Origin: Tubiluchus corallicola
Lineage: Eukaryota; Priapulida; Priapulimorpha; Priapulimorphida; Tubiluchidae
Reading direction: 5' to 3'
Length of the DNA: 60,000 nt
Assembly: GCA_030141605.1 (NCBI GenBank)
Contig: JAQGDQ010000039.1
Span: 126,001 to 186,000 of the forward strand
Shown here: piece by piece, positions 48,201 to 56,261 of the stretch
Position numbering within the stretch: the stretch's first letter is position 1
How the letters are laid out: each line of letters opens with the position of its first letter
The notes under the pieces: model-generated
Told to the model about the DNA's origin: nothing
What the model saw: only the letters and a program-made list of their open reading frames with translations
Database searches by the model: none
Program-made: the position numbers and the translations under genes

Positions 48201-51200
48201 TACTTTTGAGTCATTCATTGCTTATAGTTTTGTAGAAGAAAATATAAAAGTTATCCACTTCCCATTTTTGGTCTCACTTGAACTATTCTACCATTTCTGT
48301 TATTATTTTTTCTCTTATTTTACTATTATTGTTGTGTACAGATTTGTGGAGTGTGGAAGGGGTTACCCAATCTGTATAAATCTTTGCTGTCTTCTGGTGT
48401 TCTGAGTGTTGTCGTCACCAGTGACCTTGCACCAGAAGGGGAACTTGCAGGAAGACTTCAGGAATATGGACGCCTTAGGCAAGGTATCAGTTAGTAAAAG
48501 AGTCATTTGGACATTGGGCACATTGGTCATTTGTGGTCAGACAGTGAAAGCTGAGTTAATTGAAGATTCGTCTGTGACATGGTTATTTAACTTCGGTTAG
48601 ATTAATTATTTACTAAAATTGTAGCACAGTAAAGCAGTATTGTTGGTAGTTGGTAAATGACACATGCACCATTGCAATTGTGCAGATTTCAAGTGGACCT
48701 AAAAATATCAGAGAATACAGCACAAAACCTACTGCTAAATGGTGTTTGGATTCATTATTAATTAATATTTATACAGAATCTGTTTTGGTTGCAATTACCC
48801 AAATGCCATAGACGTCTGTCCATAATTATGACAAAAATTCTAAAATTTCCCACCTTAACAAAATTCTGGAACAGTTGCATGACATTTCCATGAACTTTGA
48901 GGAATCTTGTTGATGTCTGTTCTGGAATGCGTTTAACAGGGTTATGGTAAGGGCTTGTAAACATAAAGAAAAAGTTACGAAAAAACAACAAACTGATGCA
49001 AAAAGCAGTAGGCTTGCTCATCGGGCTTCCAATCAGTATTGTAGTTTTATAATATACAATGATTATGTTAATATGTAATTTTCTGGTAATTCATGCATTT
49101 CCATGCCGATTTTCATCAGATCCTTAAACACATATTTCATACTTGCAATATTCTTGTCTTTCAAGTGCTGTTGCAATAAATTTGTAGTATAGATAAACCA
49201 ATGATGATTTCAGGCTCAAAATTAGGCAAAAAATTGATCTGATTTGTTAGAATCACTCAGGTGTGAGCGATAAAGCCTGAATATGGTTAGCCAGCTGTAA
49301 GGTATGAACTTTTGATTGCCTGAATTACTAGTGAATACGTTGGTTTGTAGCCTGAGGCGTCTGCCTTGTAAGCAGGAGAACCCTAGTTCAAATCCAGAAT
49401 TTATTATAACTTTATTAAACATTTCCTGCCTTTCAGATTTGGTATCAAACCTGAATCAATTGTGGGTTTGAACCATCATTAGTAATAATCTTGATATCAA
49501 AATTATAATAATTAATAGTCAAACAAAATTCAGAAAGTCTAATTTTTATGCATGTATTTTGTTTCTAACGCCTCCACCCAAAAACCAGTTTGTTGAAATC
49601 AATATAGTCATATCAGTCTGCTTTAGCAGTGTTTATATCATATAGTTATTATGCTGTCTTGTTCGTACGAGGCTTTGAAGGTCCATAATTTCTGTGAAGA
49701 TTCGTGATTTCTGTTTAAGAACTTGGCAGATATTTCAAAGAATTACATATTTGGGTCTTTATGCCAAAGAAAACTGTAGTTGCTTGGATTGTATATTAAT
49801 GGCCTACCATAATGGTTAAAATTCAAATAAAAATATTAACAGAAGCATTGTCACATTATTATTATTTTTTTTTCTGTTGCAGAAACTCTGAGTGCTGTCC
49901 TACTTGCTGATAAGAATGCCGGCGATTTATTGGGCACAGGGGGCATTGTACTAGCCACTTTAGGAGGTGCAAACAATCATGACACTATTGACTTCACCGT
50001 CTTCACAGAGGGACTGCTAGATGGTTATGTAAAACATGAAGGAACAATTCCGGCAACATTGTCATTTACTGATGAGAAGCGTTTCTCAAAAACTGTCCAG
50101 TTGGAAGTTGACCCTCGGGTAACAGAATTATTGTTAATGCAGTAGTATTTAATATATTTTCAACTGGGTGTTTACACTTGATTATGATAAACAAGTATGT
50201 ATAAGTGAATGTAAATAACTAAAGACTACATAACTGGATAACTAACATATCACATTTCAAAAATTATTGAAAATTTACAAACTAAGCGAAAGCTATGTTA
50301 TACAGAAATGGTTAGATTCCTTTCAAGATGAATAAATAATAAGTGAGGATGTTGCCTTAATCTTACTATCAATCTAATTTTATGCAACTCTTTTATAATC
50401 AAAGTTGATATACTGTAGTTACAATGTTTTGATATTTACCGTAGACTTTAATGTCAACCACCATATTAAAAAACATTCATCCACTAACTAAAATTGTAAC
50501 AAGATCAAACTTTAGAATAAGAATTGGCTGATTATATTAATTAATATCTCTTTCAGGATTCCACCATAACTTATGAATGGTCAGGGATGGGTCATCAGTT
50601 ACTGAGATCATTTGCACGCAGTCAAATGTTGGTGAGGGTGACACTTCAAACGCCAAAACAAGAAACTCTCAGTGGAAGAATCACTGCTAAGCAAACATGT
50701 AATGGTATGTAATGAACGTATGTGCACTAGAAGAAAGATACTTGACAAATGTCAGTAGACTGACCCAATATCAACAATTTGAGATTAATATAATTATTGT
50801 CCAGATGTTAAAGTACCTGGTAAGCTTGTCTTAGAAAGTCTTAGAGAAGAGTTCACTAGTAAATTTATGTAGACTGTTTTCTTAATCTAAGGTCATTGAT
50901 GCCCCTTTGTCATTTTTGTTATGCCATAAATGAGAAAATTTTGAACAGCCACTTGAAATTGCTTTCTTTTCTTAGTTTTTAGAGCAGAACTATCTGGTGC
51001 AGATGCTCTCATACCATCATCAACTGGATCGGCTGCATCTGCATTGATTGAACTCATGGCAGATGGCTCAATGAAGTATCAAATAGAAGTGGTTGGTCTG
51101 TCGTCTCCACTCGTTCAACTTACCTTCGAGGGGGAAACTTCCAAAATGGGACAGGTTAGAATTGTGGACGACATAACAGAGACATACCATAGTGGATTGG

Positions 51201-54200
51201 CTGAAGGTAAGAGAATAAGCTTGTATATGACTACGATGAAATTCTGCAAAATTCACTTTTAGTACACAGATGGTCGATCAGTAGATCCGAACAATTAATC
51301 GACCAATTTCGGTTGAAGAAAACTATCTTTCAGTATTTCTATGATGTAGTTGAAGCTAACTGAGAAATATATGAAAATTTTGCACTTGTTTACAGGTAGC
51401 TATGATCGACAAAATGCCAATGAATTAGAGGCACTGCTGCAAGGCCAGTTGTTTGTTAACATTGCCACATGGAAGCATGAACACGGAGAGGTCAGAGGAC
51501 GAATCATGTCCGAAGACTATGGAACCGAGTTTTCAGGTATCTACAGTACCTGCAATTTTCTGAGTGTGATATCATAAATATAAAACTGACTTTTGAACTG
51601 TCAGTTAGGCGTACTGCATCTTTTCCAAAACATGTAGCAAATATACACAAAGGTTCTGGTGTGGCTTCGTAGAGTAATTTGTGCTGCCTTTAATTATTTT
51701 TTTGAAATTGATTGCCTTTTTAATTATTACAATATTATTTACCTCAGACAATTTAATAGGCAGAAAACACTAGCAATGCTATGTACAACTTAAAGAATAG
51801 AGGAATATGACTAACAGAAATTATGTTTTTTTGTGGAAAATTCATGTACCAACAATGGAAACTGCCTAAAGTTTATTTGCATCTATCCTAATTATAAGAA
51901 AATTTGTGTTTACTTTACATTTTCTTTGTTATGCTGATTATTTACAATAATCTATAATGGTTCTTCAGGGCTTCCCACATTACTAGCTGGCTCAAATGTT
52001 GAACCGCCTGTTGAAACATCACTGGCTGGCTTTGCTTACTTCATCTTGGACAACAAATGTATGATACGATATAAGATAAATTTACAAGGGTCATTTGAGT
52101 CAGAACAGGACTTAAAATGCCACTTCCTTATTGAAGGCAAAGATGGTCATATTTTAGAAAAGCGATCACTAGAATCATTTGATGGGGTTCAGGTAATTAT
52201 AACTCTTTTTTTTCACTTGTACAGAATAGAAGTTTAGTTTGCTTTGGCTATGTTTTTCTTTCTATGATATCAGTTTAATTTTGGATTAGATTCCTGACCA
52301 TACTGCTCTGGGTAATGAAATACTATTAAAGATGTTAAAGAAAATTATGACTGATAATTTTCATCTTTTGCACAAAAAATGTACGATTCTCCCACACAAA
52401 GTAAGATTAAATATACCCTTTCCGAGAACAAATCGCTTTAAGTTTTCATTTGTTCCCACTTCAATCAAAGCATTCAATAGTAGCTAAACTCTAAAGTCTT
52501 TTTTAAGCTTTATTTCATTGTACCTTTTAGATTCATATGTGTAGTTGAATTCAATTTACAGTTGCGAATATGCATTTCACATATATGTGTAGTATATATA
52601 GCAAATACAGATGTCTATGTTTATGTCTATGTCTGAAGAGCACATCTATCTCCGATTCTTTTCTTGATGCCACACACTGTTATTATGCTGACACTAAACT
52701 TTTTTTGAGTTTTTTAAATTTTGTTTCTGATGCAGGCTCAAGGGTTTTTCATGGGTGGCAGCAAAGAAGTGTATGTTGCACTCAATGATGGACGGATTCA
52801 GTTATTAATAACCACTGCTGAACACCCAAATGGGTTATTAAGAGGACGGGTAAGGGCAACATGTACTTTTTAAATTTTCTGAATGTTATCAACTGTATAC
52901 CGCAGGCTTTGTTACCATGTTATTTTCTGGTTCTGTTACAATGGTGGAACAAGGTCTTCACTGTTCAATTAATTTGGAGTAATCTTTCAGTTTCTGTTCT
53001 TGTAGCTGGTACAGGATTGCTTACGTTCAAGTCAGTCACTTTTGAAGATCATTATAACATTTAATTAATAGTTTGTGCTTGTATGTGTTTATAGGTGTCA
53101 ATAGCCAACGAATGTGAAGATAGCTATGACAATCTGATGATGCTAGATGCAACAAACAATGAATTAGAAGAAGAAGTCAGTTATTCATGTCGATATGAGA
53201 AAAAATTTTATGAAGATGGTGCCAGCTGGCCGTCGGTGTTTGATAACTGTGCTATGTGTAGTTGCCAGGTAGTTTATTAATCAACACTATCTAGTTTTTG
53301 GAATTTAAACAATTTTGTATATAGTAATGGAGCTTTGTTTCTTCTTTGTCTAAGTTTATTTTTTATTATTGTTTAGCATGGTCATATAATGGTACATGAA
53401 AAAGACTCTAGATGACTTGGCTCACTGTTATTTTACGTTTCAGCATGGCCGTGTTGTGTGTGACACAATAATCTGCCCTGAACTGACTTGTGAGAGTCAA
53501 CAAAAACTGGATGGGGAATGTTGTCCCTCTTGTTTAGGTAAGCTTTAATAATAGCCTTTGCAGTGTATGTTTGTATCGAGAACCGCCAGTTGTTCACAAA
53601 AAGGGTTTTTGAGTTTTAAGTCAACTAAAGACCAAACTGGAAAATTCTTTCGTAGGATCAGATGAACAAACAATGAATTGCCTTAATTTTTTATAGTAGA
53701 TGACATAACAGCTGCGGCAAAAGAGCCGGAGAAGCACCAACGCTGCTTCTTTGAAGGTGAGCAGAAGTGGCATGCTCACGGAACAACATGGCATCCTTAC
53801 ATTCCACCATTTGGCTTCAGTCCATGTGTCATTTGCTCTTGTGTGGTGAGTGTTCAGTTGTTAGGCAGTATTTGCCTGCTGAGCTTCTTTGCTTAAGCTC
53901 ATATACTCACAGATATTTTTATCTTGTCAGTTGCACCATGCCAATAAACATTGCAATAAGCATTCTGGTTTGTCAAAACTGGATTTGTTTAGGCTTCATT
54001 TAATCTGGCCATGAAGTGAGACTGATTTAACAAGTTATTTTACCTGAATTACTTCGGTATAACTGGCAACTAAAACATATCTGTGGTGAGTTCCAATTCT
54101 AATTCCATGCTGAGGAACCACTTATTTTGTGCCTTTCAAGTGGACCTTTATAACAATGAAGCCTTTGCATCAATGAAAATGGCGGGGATTTGCATCATTG

Positions 54201-56261
54201 TTTTTTTATTATTGTTATTTCCGTGATTTAAACCACTTGTCTGAGAATAGTGCTATTTTCTGTATTTAATGAGAAGGATTCTAAGATGTTAAACGTTACA
54301 ATAGAGCAGAAACAGTTTTAGAGCACTTTATTTACGTTCTTTAGGGTAAACTGATGACAGCCTTTGCTTTAGTAATACAGAATAAGAGGTAGAAAAACAG
54401 CTGAATCCATTTTTAAATCATTGGTAACTGACCTAGAATTATACATACGTACATACATACATACATACATACATACATACATACATACATACATACATAC
54501 ATACATACATACATACATACATAAAAACACAAATCAGTTTTACAGATAGTTAGATAACGAGAGATAGATCACAGATAGATGACGAGCACCTGATTAATGG
54601 CGATGCTCAGTAGCACGTACTGGATGACATAGTAATACCTGCTAACGAAATGTTTTTATTGTAATGTTGCAGCCAGGTCTCAATGAAGTCAACTGTACAC
54701 GTCTAACCTGCCCAGTATTACCTTGTCCGAAGGAGCAGTGGTTTAAAGTCAATCGAGGTGACTGCTGTCATCAGTGCAGACCAACCACAACGCCAAAGCC
54801 AACGACATCGCCACCAGAAGGTGTGCAAAGTCTGCAAGTAGAAGATGAATCTAGTCATGAGCGCCAATTGCCCAAAGGGGGTAAGATGTTCTAAATACAA
54901 CTATAATTACTAACTACTGCTGAATATAAAATCCACAAGATTTATGTTGAACAAATGGACAAAAATGATAAAATAACCAGGCACATCATTAGTGTGCTGT
55001 GTAGCTAAAATTGTAAGTTTCAAGTTGTTCTAGCTGTTATCTATCTTGAGTTCTTAAAAATACTGCACAAAGATTTTCCTTTATTCCATAAGAGAGGCCA
55101 TTACAGATATGTTACCTCCTAGGTCCTTATTTCTCTGAATAAGGCATTCTTTAGATAAGGTATCCATACAAACTCATGTCTCAATGTGAAATCACATCAT
55201 TCAAAGTTTCGAGAATGGATGTGAATTACTGTATCGAAATATTTTGCATTTCAGGTTGCTATTTTAAAGATGAATATCATGAAAATGGGGACAGTTGGCA
55301 CCCAAGAATTCCTCCATTTGGAGTCATGAAATGCATAACTTGTCGATGTAAGGACACACGGCATACTTGCAAGAAGGTCAGATGTCCAAAACTTCGCTGT
55401 CCAAAATGGGCACGAGTGCGAAATGAGAGTGGGTGCTGTCAGACATGTACAGGAGGTAAGAATAGTAGTTGTACTGAACATAATCTTTTTTGTTATTGAT
55501 TTGCTTCACCAATTAAAAAAATCTATATAGTGGTGACTTTTGTGTAGAAAGTTTCACTTGCCACCAAATCAACATCAACTCTGCTGCAAATGTTTGTGGT
55601 AAATATGGGTGTTTTAGGTATGCATGTTGTATATATGGCTAGGTAAAAATGCATGTAGTTGTGTTACTGCACAATTTGGAGACATACTCTAAGATTAGGA
55701 TCTATCAAACATTCAGCAAAAATGTTCCTCAAGCGGCCCTGATTGAGAAGTCTGCTTTTTCGAAAGCAAGCAGTTTCTACTGAGAAAATAAAGAGACAAG
55801 TTAAGCCACAAAGCCACTAAAAGTGCAAGTCGCATATTGATATTGTTTGCTTTCAGTCATCGTTCATGATTATTAAAGATTTAAAAGGAAACTTTTATGA
55901 GATGTAAAGTTGCCACAAGTCACAGCAAAAATTTTGACAGGACATCATCTAAATGAACTAATATGACCTTAGCTCCCTGACTACAGATGCAGCAACACAA
56001 CTTTGAATAGGCACATCATCAGATTTAACAGTGTAATCATTTTTTGCAATCTAGCGCCAATATCACAAACTGTGTACAAGGGACATCTGGTGACAACTTT
56101 ATTAAACTTTTTTGGGAGAACGTGCAAAAGTAAACGAAACTAAGTTCTCGTGTTTGACATTTATAGATGAAACTACGTGGAAGAACAAAAAGCTGCGGAG
56201 AAGAAAACGCAAACGTTCGAAGCAGCGGAAGTCTCGCCGACGGCGATTCCAGAAGGAATGA
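23266..56261 (+). CDS. CHRD: Chordin, complete, 19 exons, secreted BMP antagonist
   Basis: Nineteen exons join in phase to 2856 nt, giving 951 aa; human chordin is about 955. Order: signal peptide (about 1-29), CR1/VWC (53-127), a linker with an N-glycosylation sequon NRT, four CHRD modules (about 165-645), CR2 (677-733), CR3 (751-819), CR4 (855-918) and a strongly basic tail (926-951). The CR domains keep the CxxCxC and CCxxC patterns and WHP motifs. Chordins bind BMP ligands through CR domains and block receptor access; Tolloid/BMP1 proteases cleave near CR1 and near CR4. The linkers at 129-151 and 824-853 are plausible cleavage regions, but no site is proven. Exon 5 is the least certain exon; all others are clear. 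The gene spans 33 kb, mostly repeat-filled introns 1-4. Confidence 0.95.
23640..23732 (-). repeat. Degenerate telomere-like (CCCTAA)n patch
   Basis: The plus strand shows scattered units: ACCCTAATCTTAACCCTAAC, then ACCCTAACCTAACC and CACCCTAACC, giving at least seven CCTAA/CTTAA-type units with interruptions. On the minus strand this reads as TTAGGG-like sequence. It is interstitial, not a chromosome end. Confidence 0.65.
24300..24372. repeat. ATC/GTC trinucleotide tract
   Basis: Runs of CATCATCAT and GTCGTCGTC follow one another for about 70 bp. Confidence 0.85.
24605..25530 (+). repeat. Minisatellite 1, about 34-35-bp unit, roughly 26 degenerate copies
   Basis: A unit with the core GTAGGCACTATTTCAACAGA followed by ATCACTAATCGTTC recurs for about 900 bp. 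The central copies (24830-25260) are most alike; flanking copies (CATAAGCACTTTTTCAACAA type) are more diverged. It lies in chordin intron 1. Confidence 0.85.
26124..26730 (+). mobile_element. hAT-like non-autonomous element, copy 2
   Basis: It starts CAGAGGCGTTGCAAGG, has CTTCTAGGGTTCAATGACTG, then CTAGTCAGAGATCATCGTAG, and ends near GGCGCCAGAAGTTTTTTTTG and CGGGCGCCAC. These blocks match, inverted, the element at 21557-22002. Both are non-coding. Confidence 0.7.
27211..27270 (+). repeat. (GA)30 microsatellite
   Basis: A perfect 60-bp GA dinucleotide run. Confidence 0.95.
27665..28690 (+). repeat. Near-kilobase pyrimidine-rich region with (TTCTC)n core
   Basis: The plus strand is almost purely C/T for about 1 kb. 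From about 27912 to 28272 it is a TTCTC pentamer array of roughly 70 copies with a few variants (TCTATTCTC, TCTCGTCTC, TTTTCTGCTC). The rest is irregular T/C-rich sequence. It lies in chordin intron 1 on the transcribed-sense strand. Confidence 0.95.
29488..29632 (+). repeat. ATT/ATC/TGT trinucleotide tract
   Basis: Runs of TTATTATTATTA, TGTTGTTGTTG and ATCATTATCATT. Confidence 0.9.
29718..29848 (+). repeat. (AAAC)n/(ACAT)n tetranucleotide tract
   Basis: Interrupted AAACAAAC and ACATACAAGC units for about 130 bp. Confidence 0.85.
30791..30898. repeat. GTC/ATC/ACC trinucleotide tract
   Basis: GTCGTCGTCGTCATCATCAT and similar runs within chordin intron 1. Confidence 0.85.
31762..31865 (+). 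CDS. CHRD: Chordin exon 2, first half of CR1
   Basis: Encodes GCSFGGKIHEIGSTWNPYLG then VLYCMKCECVA. It parallels human chordin ([20 protein letters not shown] then CVLCACEA). Acceptor TTTTAG, donor GTAAGT. Confidence 0.95.
32185..32393. mobile_element. MITE with about 55-bp TIRs (intron 2)
   Basis: The left end AGATATAGCTCATTGTCTAC and the inner CTCTACTCCAAATTTTGG are matched on the opposite strand from the right end by AGATATAGACCATTATCTAC and CTCTACTCCAAATTTTGG. About 100 bp of AT-rich filler separates the arms. No ORF of its own. Confidence 0.8.
35280..35410 (+). repeat. AAAT/AAGT-rich low-complexity stretch
   Basis: Repeated AATAAATAAATAAGTAAA-type units; it could be the degenerate A-rich tail of a retrotransposon. 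Confidence 0.6.
36848..36870 (+). repeat. (AG)n microsatellite
   Basis: A short AG run interrupted once. Confidence 0.85.
37531..37602 (+). repeat. tRNA-like sequence (Ile-AAT-like), SINE head or relic
   Basis: TTAGCTTAGGTGATAGAGC forms a D-arm, TGGGAGTAATAATCCCA folds into a 5-bp anticodon stem with loop GTAATAA (anticodon AAT), and GGTTCAAATCCC is a B box/T-loop. The acceptor arms do not pair, so it is tRNA-derived rather than a functional tRNA. Confidence 0.6.
39513..39639 (+). CDS. CHRD: Chordin exon 3, second half of CR1
   Basis: Encodes VKCRNIQRECPKPSCDKPV then LLPGQCCKICPGD, the C-terminal half of a VWC domain. It starts with an unusual KKKRR basic run. The donor GTACAT is weak and lies 5 bp from a minisatellite. 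Confidence 0.93.
39645..40132 (+). repeat. Minisatellite 2, about 37-bp unit, about 13 degenerate copies
   Basis: The unit core TAGCCTAACCAGTTTATCTG, followed by a TCTTCATTGTG-type spacer, recurs from within 6 bp of the exon 3 donor site for about 490 bp. Copies vary by several bases each. Confidence 0.85.
40481..40543 (+). repeat. (GAT)n tract
   Basis: GATGATGATGATGATGATGA followed by imperfect GGTGATGATGACGG. Confidence 0.85.
41003..41449 (+). repeat. Minisatellite 3, 30-bp unit, about 15 copies
   Basis: The unit TATACAATCACAAGGGAGAA plus ACACAGAAG repeats with high identity in the middle (41090-41260) and more variation at both ends (GCGCAGAAG, AATGGAGAAACATAG). No period mate exists elsewhere in the window. 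Confidence 0.93.
41885..42460. mobile_element. Mariner/Tc1-like MITE or degraded element, about 576 bp
   Basis: The left end TATAGGTTGTCTCAAAAGTC is matched on the opposite strand from the right by TATACAGAGTGTCTCAAAAG. TA-flanked ends with a GGTGTCTCAAAAGT-type terminus are common in Tc1/mariner elements. The 157-codon frame at 42017-42490 is not recognisable as a transposase and overlaps the right end. Confidence 0.7.
42517..42585 (+). CDS. CHRD: Chordin exon 4, linker after CR1
   Basis: A 69-nt exon encoding ELHPAFNVNRTSFVQEDNSN and EEKG, phase 1 at both ends, with an NRT glycosylation sequon. It falls where the N-terminal Tolloid site of chordins lies. It was chosen by phase and position because linkers are not conserved. 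Confidence 0.7.
43500..43690 (+). repeat. SINE-like repeat with tRNA-like module, copy 1
   Basis: Plus strand: AACTTGCTCGAAAGAAAAG and ATATGAATTGGCTGACCAG, then a tRNA-like GTCTACTGGTCATGATGTTC, CCTTGCAAACAAAAAGCG and AAGTTTAAATCC. The same blocks occur inverted at 44150-44345. Both copies keep similar open frames by descent, not because they encode protein. Confidence 0.7.
44150..44345 (-). repeat. SINE-like repeat with tRNA-like module, copy 2 (inverted)
   Basis: On the minus strand: AACTTGCTCGAAAGAAAGG, ATATGAATTGGCTGGCC, then GGCTTACAAGCAAAAAGTGC and GAGTTTAAATCC. It is related to 43500-43690. Confidence 0.7.
44480..44735 (+). repeat. Irregular pyrimidine-rich stretch
   Basis: T/C-rich sequence without a fixed period (for example CTCCTCTATTTCCTTCTC). 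Confidence 0.6.
44938..46000. mobile_element. About 1.06-kb non-autonomous element with about 265-bp inverted repeats
   Basis: The left arm (44938-45203) and right arm (45735-46000) are extensively inverted. Both carry, in mirrored order, TTATTGTTCGCCCAAAACAA, GCGTACTAAC, GGATTTAGATAGTTCT, CCTCNTACAGCG and TTTACCTAAAACTTTTTTGA. The 530-bp centre has no transposase; part of it resembles 15430-15510. Confidence 0.85.
47274..47430 (+). CDS. CHRD: Chordin exon 5, probable start of CHRD1
   Basis: This exon fits between exon 4 (phase 1) and exon 6 (phase 2) with a good donor (GG|GTACGT) but a weak purine-rich acceptor. It encodes GEVHGPVFITSR, then VKMALRLIND, then LIMAVCLVEG, which continues into QEFPRALRF of exon 6. 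The LIMAVCLVEGQEFPRALRF stretch aligns with human LRFSISYRRLDRPTRIRF. An alternative acceptor in the same frame near 47195 would extend it. The exon is real in outline; its 5' end is uncertain. Confidence 0.55.
48029..48116 (+). CDS. CHRD: Chordin exon 6, CHRD1
   Basis: Encodes QEFPRALRFQNEEDIILYER and VLDSFTTSK, equivalent to the chordin strand that reads RPTRIRFSDSNGSVLFEH in human. Phase 2 in, phase 0 out. Confidence 0.85.
48342..48483 (+). CDS. CHRD: Chordin exon 7, end of CHRD1
   Basis: Encodes ICGVWKGLPNLYKSLLSSG, then VVVTSDLAPEGELAGRL. ICGVWKGLP matches human VCGVWRAVP, and PEGELAGR is the typical closing strand of a CHRD module. Confidence 0.95.
49337..49402 (+). repeat. tRNA-like sequence (Thr-TGT-like), SINE head or relic
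   Basis: TGTAGCCTGAGGCGTCTGC, an anticodon stem-loop CTGCCTTGTAAGCAGG (anticodon TGT) and a B-box AGTTCAAATCC in tRNA order. The D-arm is shortened and no acceptor stem forms. Confidence 0.6.
49883..50118 (+). CDS. CHRD: Chordin exon 8, CHRD2
   Basis: Encodes ETLSAVLLADKNAGDLLGTG then GIVLATLGGANNHDTIDFTV and FTEGLL. This parallels human ETFSAILTLEG, GITLLTLSD and LFRGLL. Phase 1 in, phase 0 out. Confidence 0.95.
50557..50704 (+). CDS. CHRD: Chordin exon 9, end of CHRD2
   Basis: Encodes DSTITYEWSGMGHQLLRSFA, then QMLVRVTLQTPKQETLSGRI and TAKQTCN. The LSGRITAKQTC end aligns with human ISGHIAARKSC. Confidence 0.93.
50976..51206 (+). CDS. CHRD: Chordin exon 10, CHRD3
   Basis: Encodes LSGADALIPSSTGSAASALI then MKYQIEVVGLSSPLVQLTFE. 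LSGADALIPSSTGSA matches human LCGADALIPVQTGAA very closely. Phase 1 at both ends. Confidence 0.97.
51396..51536 (+). CDS. CHRD: Chordin exon 11, end of CHRD3
   Basis: Encodes NELEALLQGQLFVNIATWKH and GEVRGRIMSEDYG, equivalent to human [25 protein letters not shown]. Confidence 0.95.
51969..52192 (+). CDS. CHRD: Chordin exon 12, CHRD4 start
   Basis: Encodes LPTLLAGSNVEPPVETSLAG then YFILDNKCMIRYKINLQG, matching human LPVPLAGALVLPPVKSQAAG and LSLDTHCHLHYEVLLAG in layout. Confidence 0.93.
52290..52487 (+). pseudogene. Non-LTR retrotransposon ORF2 3'-terminal fragment in chordin intron 12
   Basis: One open 66-codon frame reads IPDHTALGNEILLKMLKKIM, then HLLHKKCTILPHKVRLNIPF and PRTNRFKFSFVPTSIKAFN, and stops after NSS. 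The RTNRFKxSFxPxxIxxFN pattern is the characteristic last block of CR1/L2/Jockey-type reverse transcriptase ORFs. It is followed by a 3' UTR ending in (TGTCTA)n-like repeats near 52610-52635, so this is the typical 5'-truncated insertion with its tail. Confidence 0.75.
52736..52849 (+). CDS. CHRD: Chordin exon 13, CHRD4 end
   Basis: Encodes AQGFFMGGSKEVYVALNDG then LLITTAEHPNGLLRGR; the last part matches human MITTKGSPRGELRGQ. Phase 0 at both ends. Confidence 0.93.
53095..53268 (+). CDS. CHRD: Chordin exon 14, linker and first half of CR2
   Basis: Encodes VSIANECEDSYDNLMMLDAT, an acidic linker, then CRYEKKFYEDGASW and CAMCSCQ. VSIANEC matches human VHIANQC after CHRD4. Confidence 0.95.
53444..53537 (+). 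CDS. CHRD: Chordin exon 15, second half of CR2
   Basis: Encodes HGRVVCDTIICPELTCESQQ then KLDGECCPSCL, the VWC C-terminal half. The same CR2 split is seen in CR1 and CR3. Confidence 0.95.
53697..53845 (+). CDS. CHRD: Chordin exon 16, first half of CR3
   Basis: Encodes VDDITAAAKEPEKHQR then CFFEGEQKWHAHGTTWHPYI and PPFGFSPCVICSCV. The acceptor is a NAGNAG pair (ATAGTAG), so residue Val735 may be alternatively omitted without a frame change. Confidence 0.95.
54441..54523 (+). repeat. (ACAT)n microsatellite
   Basis: An ACAT tetranucleotide run of about 20 copies in chordin intron 16. Confidence 0.95.
54673..54880 (+). CDS. CHRD: Chordin exon 17, second half of CR3 and CR3-CR4 linker
   Basis: Encodes PGLNEVNCTRLTCPVLPCPK, then DCCHQCRP, a TTTPKPTTSPP mucin-like Thr/Pro linker, and an acidic stretch (VEDESSHE). 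There is an NCT sequon. In other chordins a Tolloid site lies in this linker. Confidence 0.95.
55255..55455 (+). CDS. CHRD: Chordin exon 18, complete CR4
   Basis: Encodes the whole CR4 in one exon: CYFKDEYHENGDSWHPRIPP, CITCRCKD, then RNESGCCQTCTG. Unlike CR1-CR3, CR4 is not split by an intron. It includes an NES sequon. Confidence 0.96.
56167..56261 (+). CDS. CHRD: Chordin exon 19, basic C-terminal tail
   Basis: Encodes DETTW and then 26 residues of which 18 are Lys or Arg (8 K, 10 R), ending in FQKE and a TGA stop. The acceptor TTTATAG and phase 1 match exon 18. Vertebrate chordins end instead in an acidic/polar stretch. The tail would suit heparan-sulfate binding or furin-type processing (several RXKR/RRRR motifs); neither is shown here. 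Confidence 0.85.

Larger units (their letters stand above)
47431..49882 (+). other. Chordin introns 5-7
   Basis: Introns 47431-48028, 48117-48341 and 48484-49882 flank exons 6 and 7. Intron 7 contains a tRNA-like sequence near 49337-49402. The rest shows no recognisable structure. Confidence 0.7.
50119..56166 (+). other. Chordin introns 8-18
   Basis: These introns are short (0.16-0.83 kb). Intron 12 (52193-52735) contains a retrotransposon ORF end, and intron 16 (53846-54672) a (CATA)n microsatellite. The others show nothing recognisable. Confidence 0.8.
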
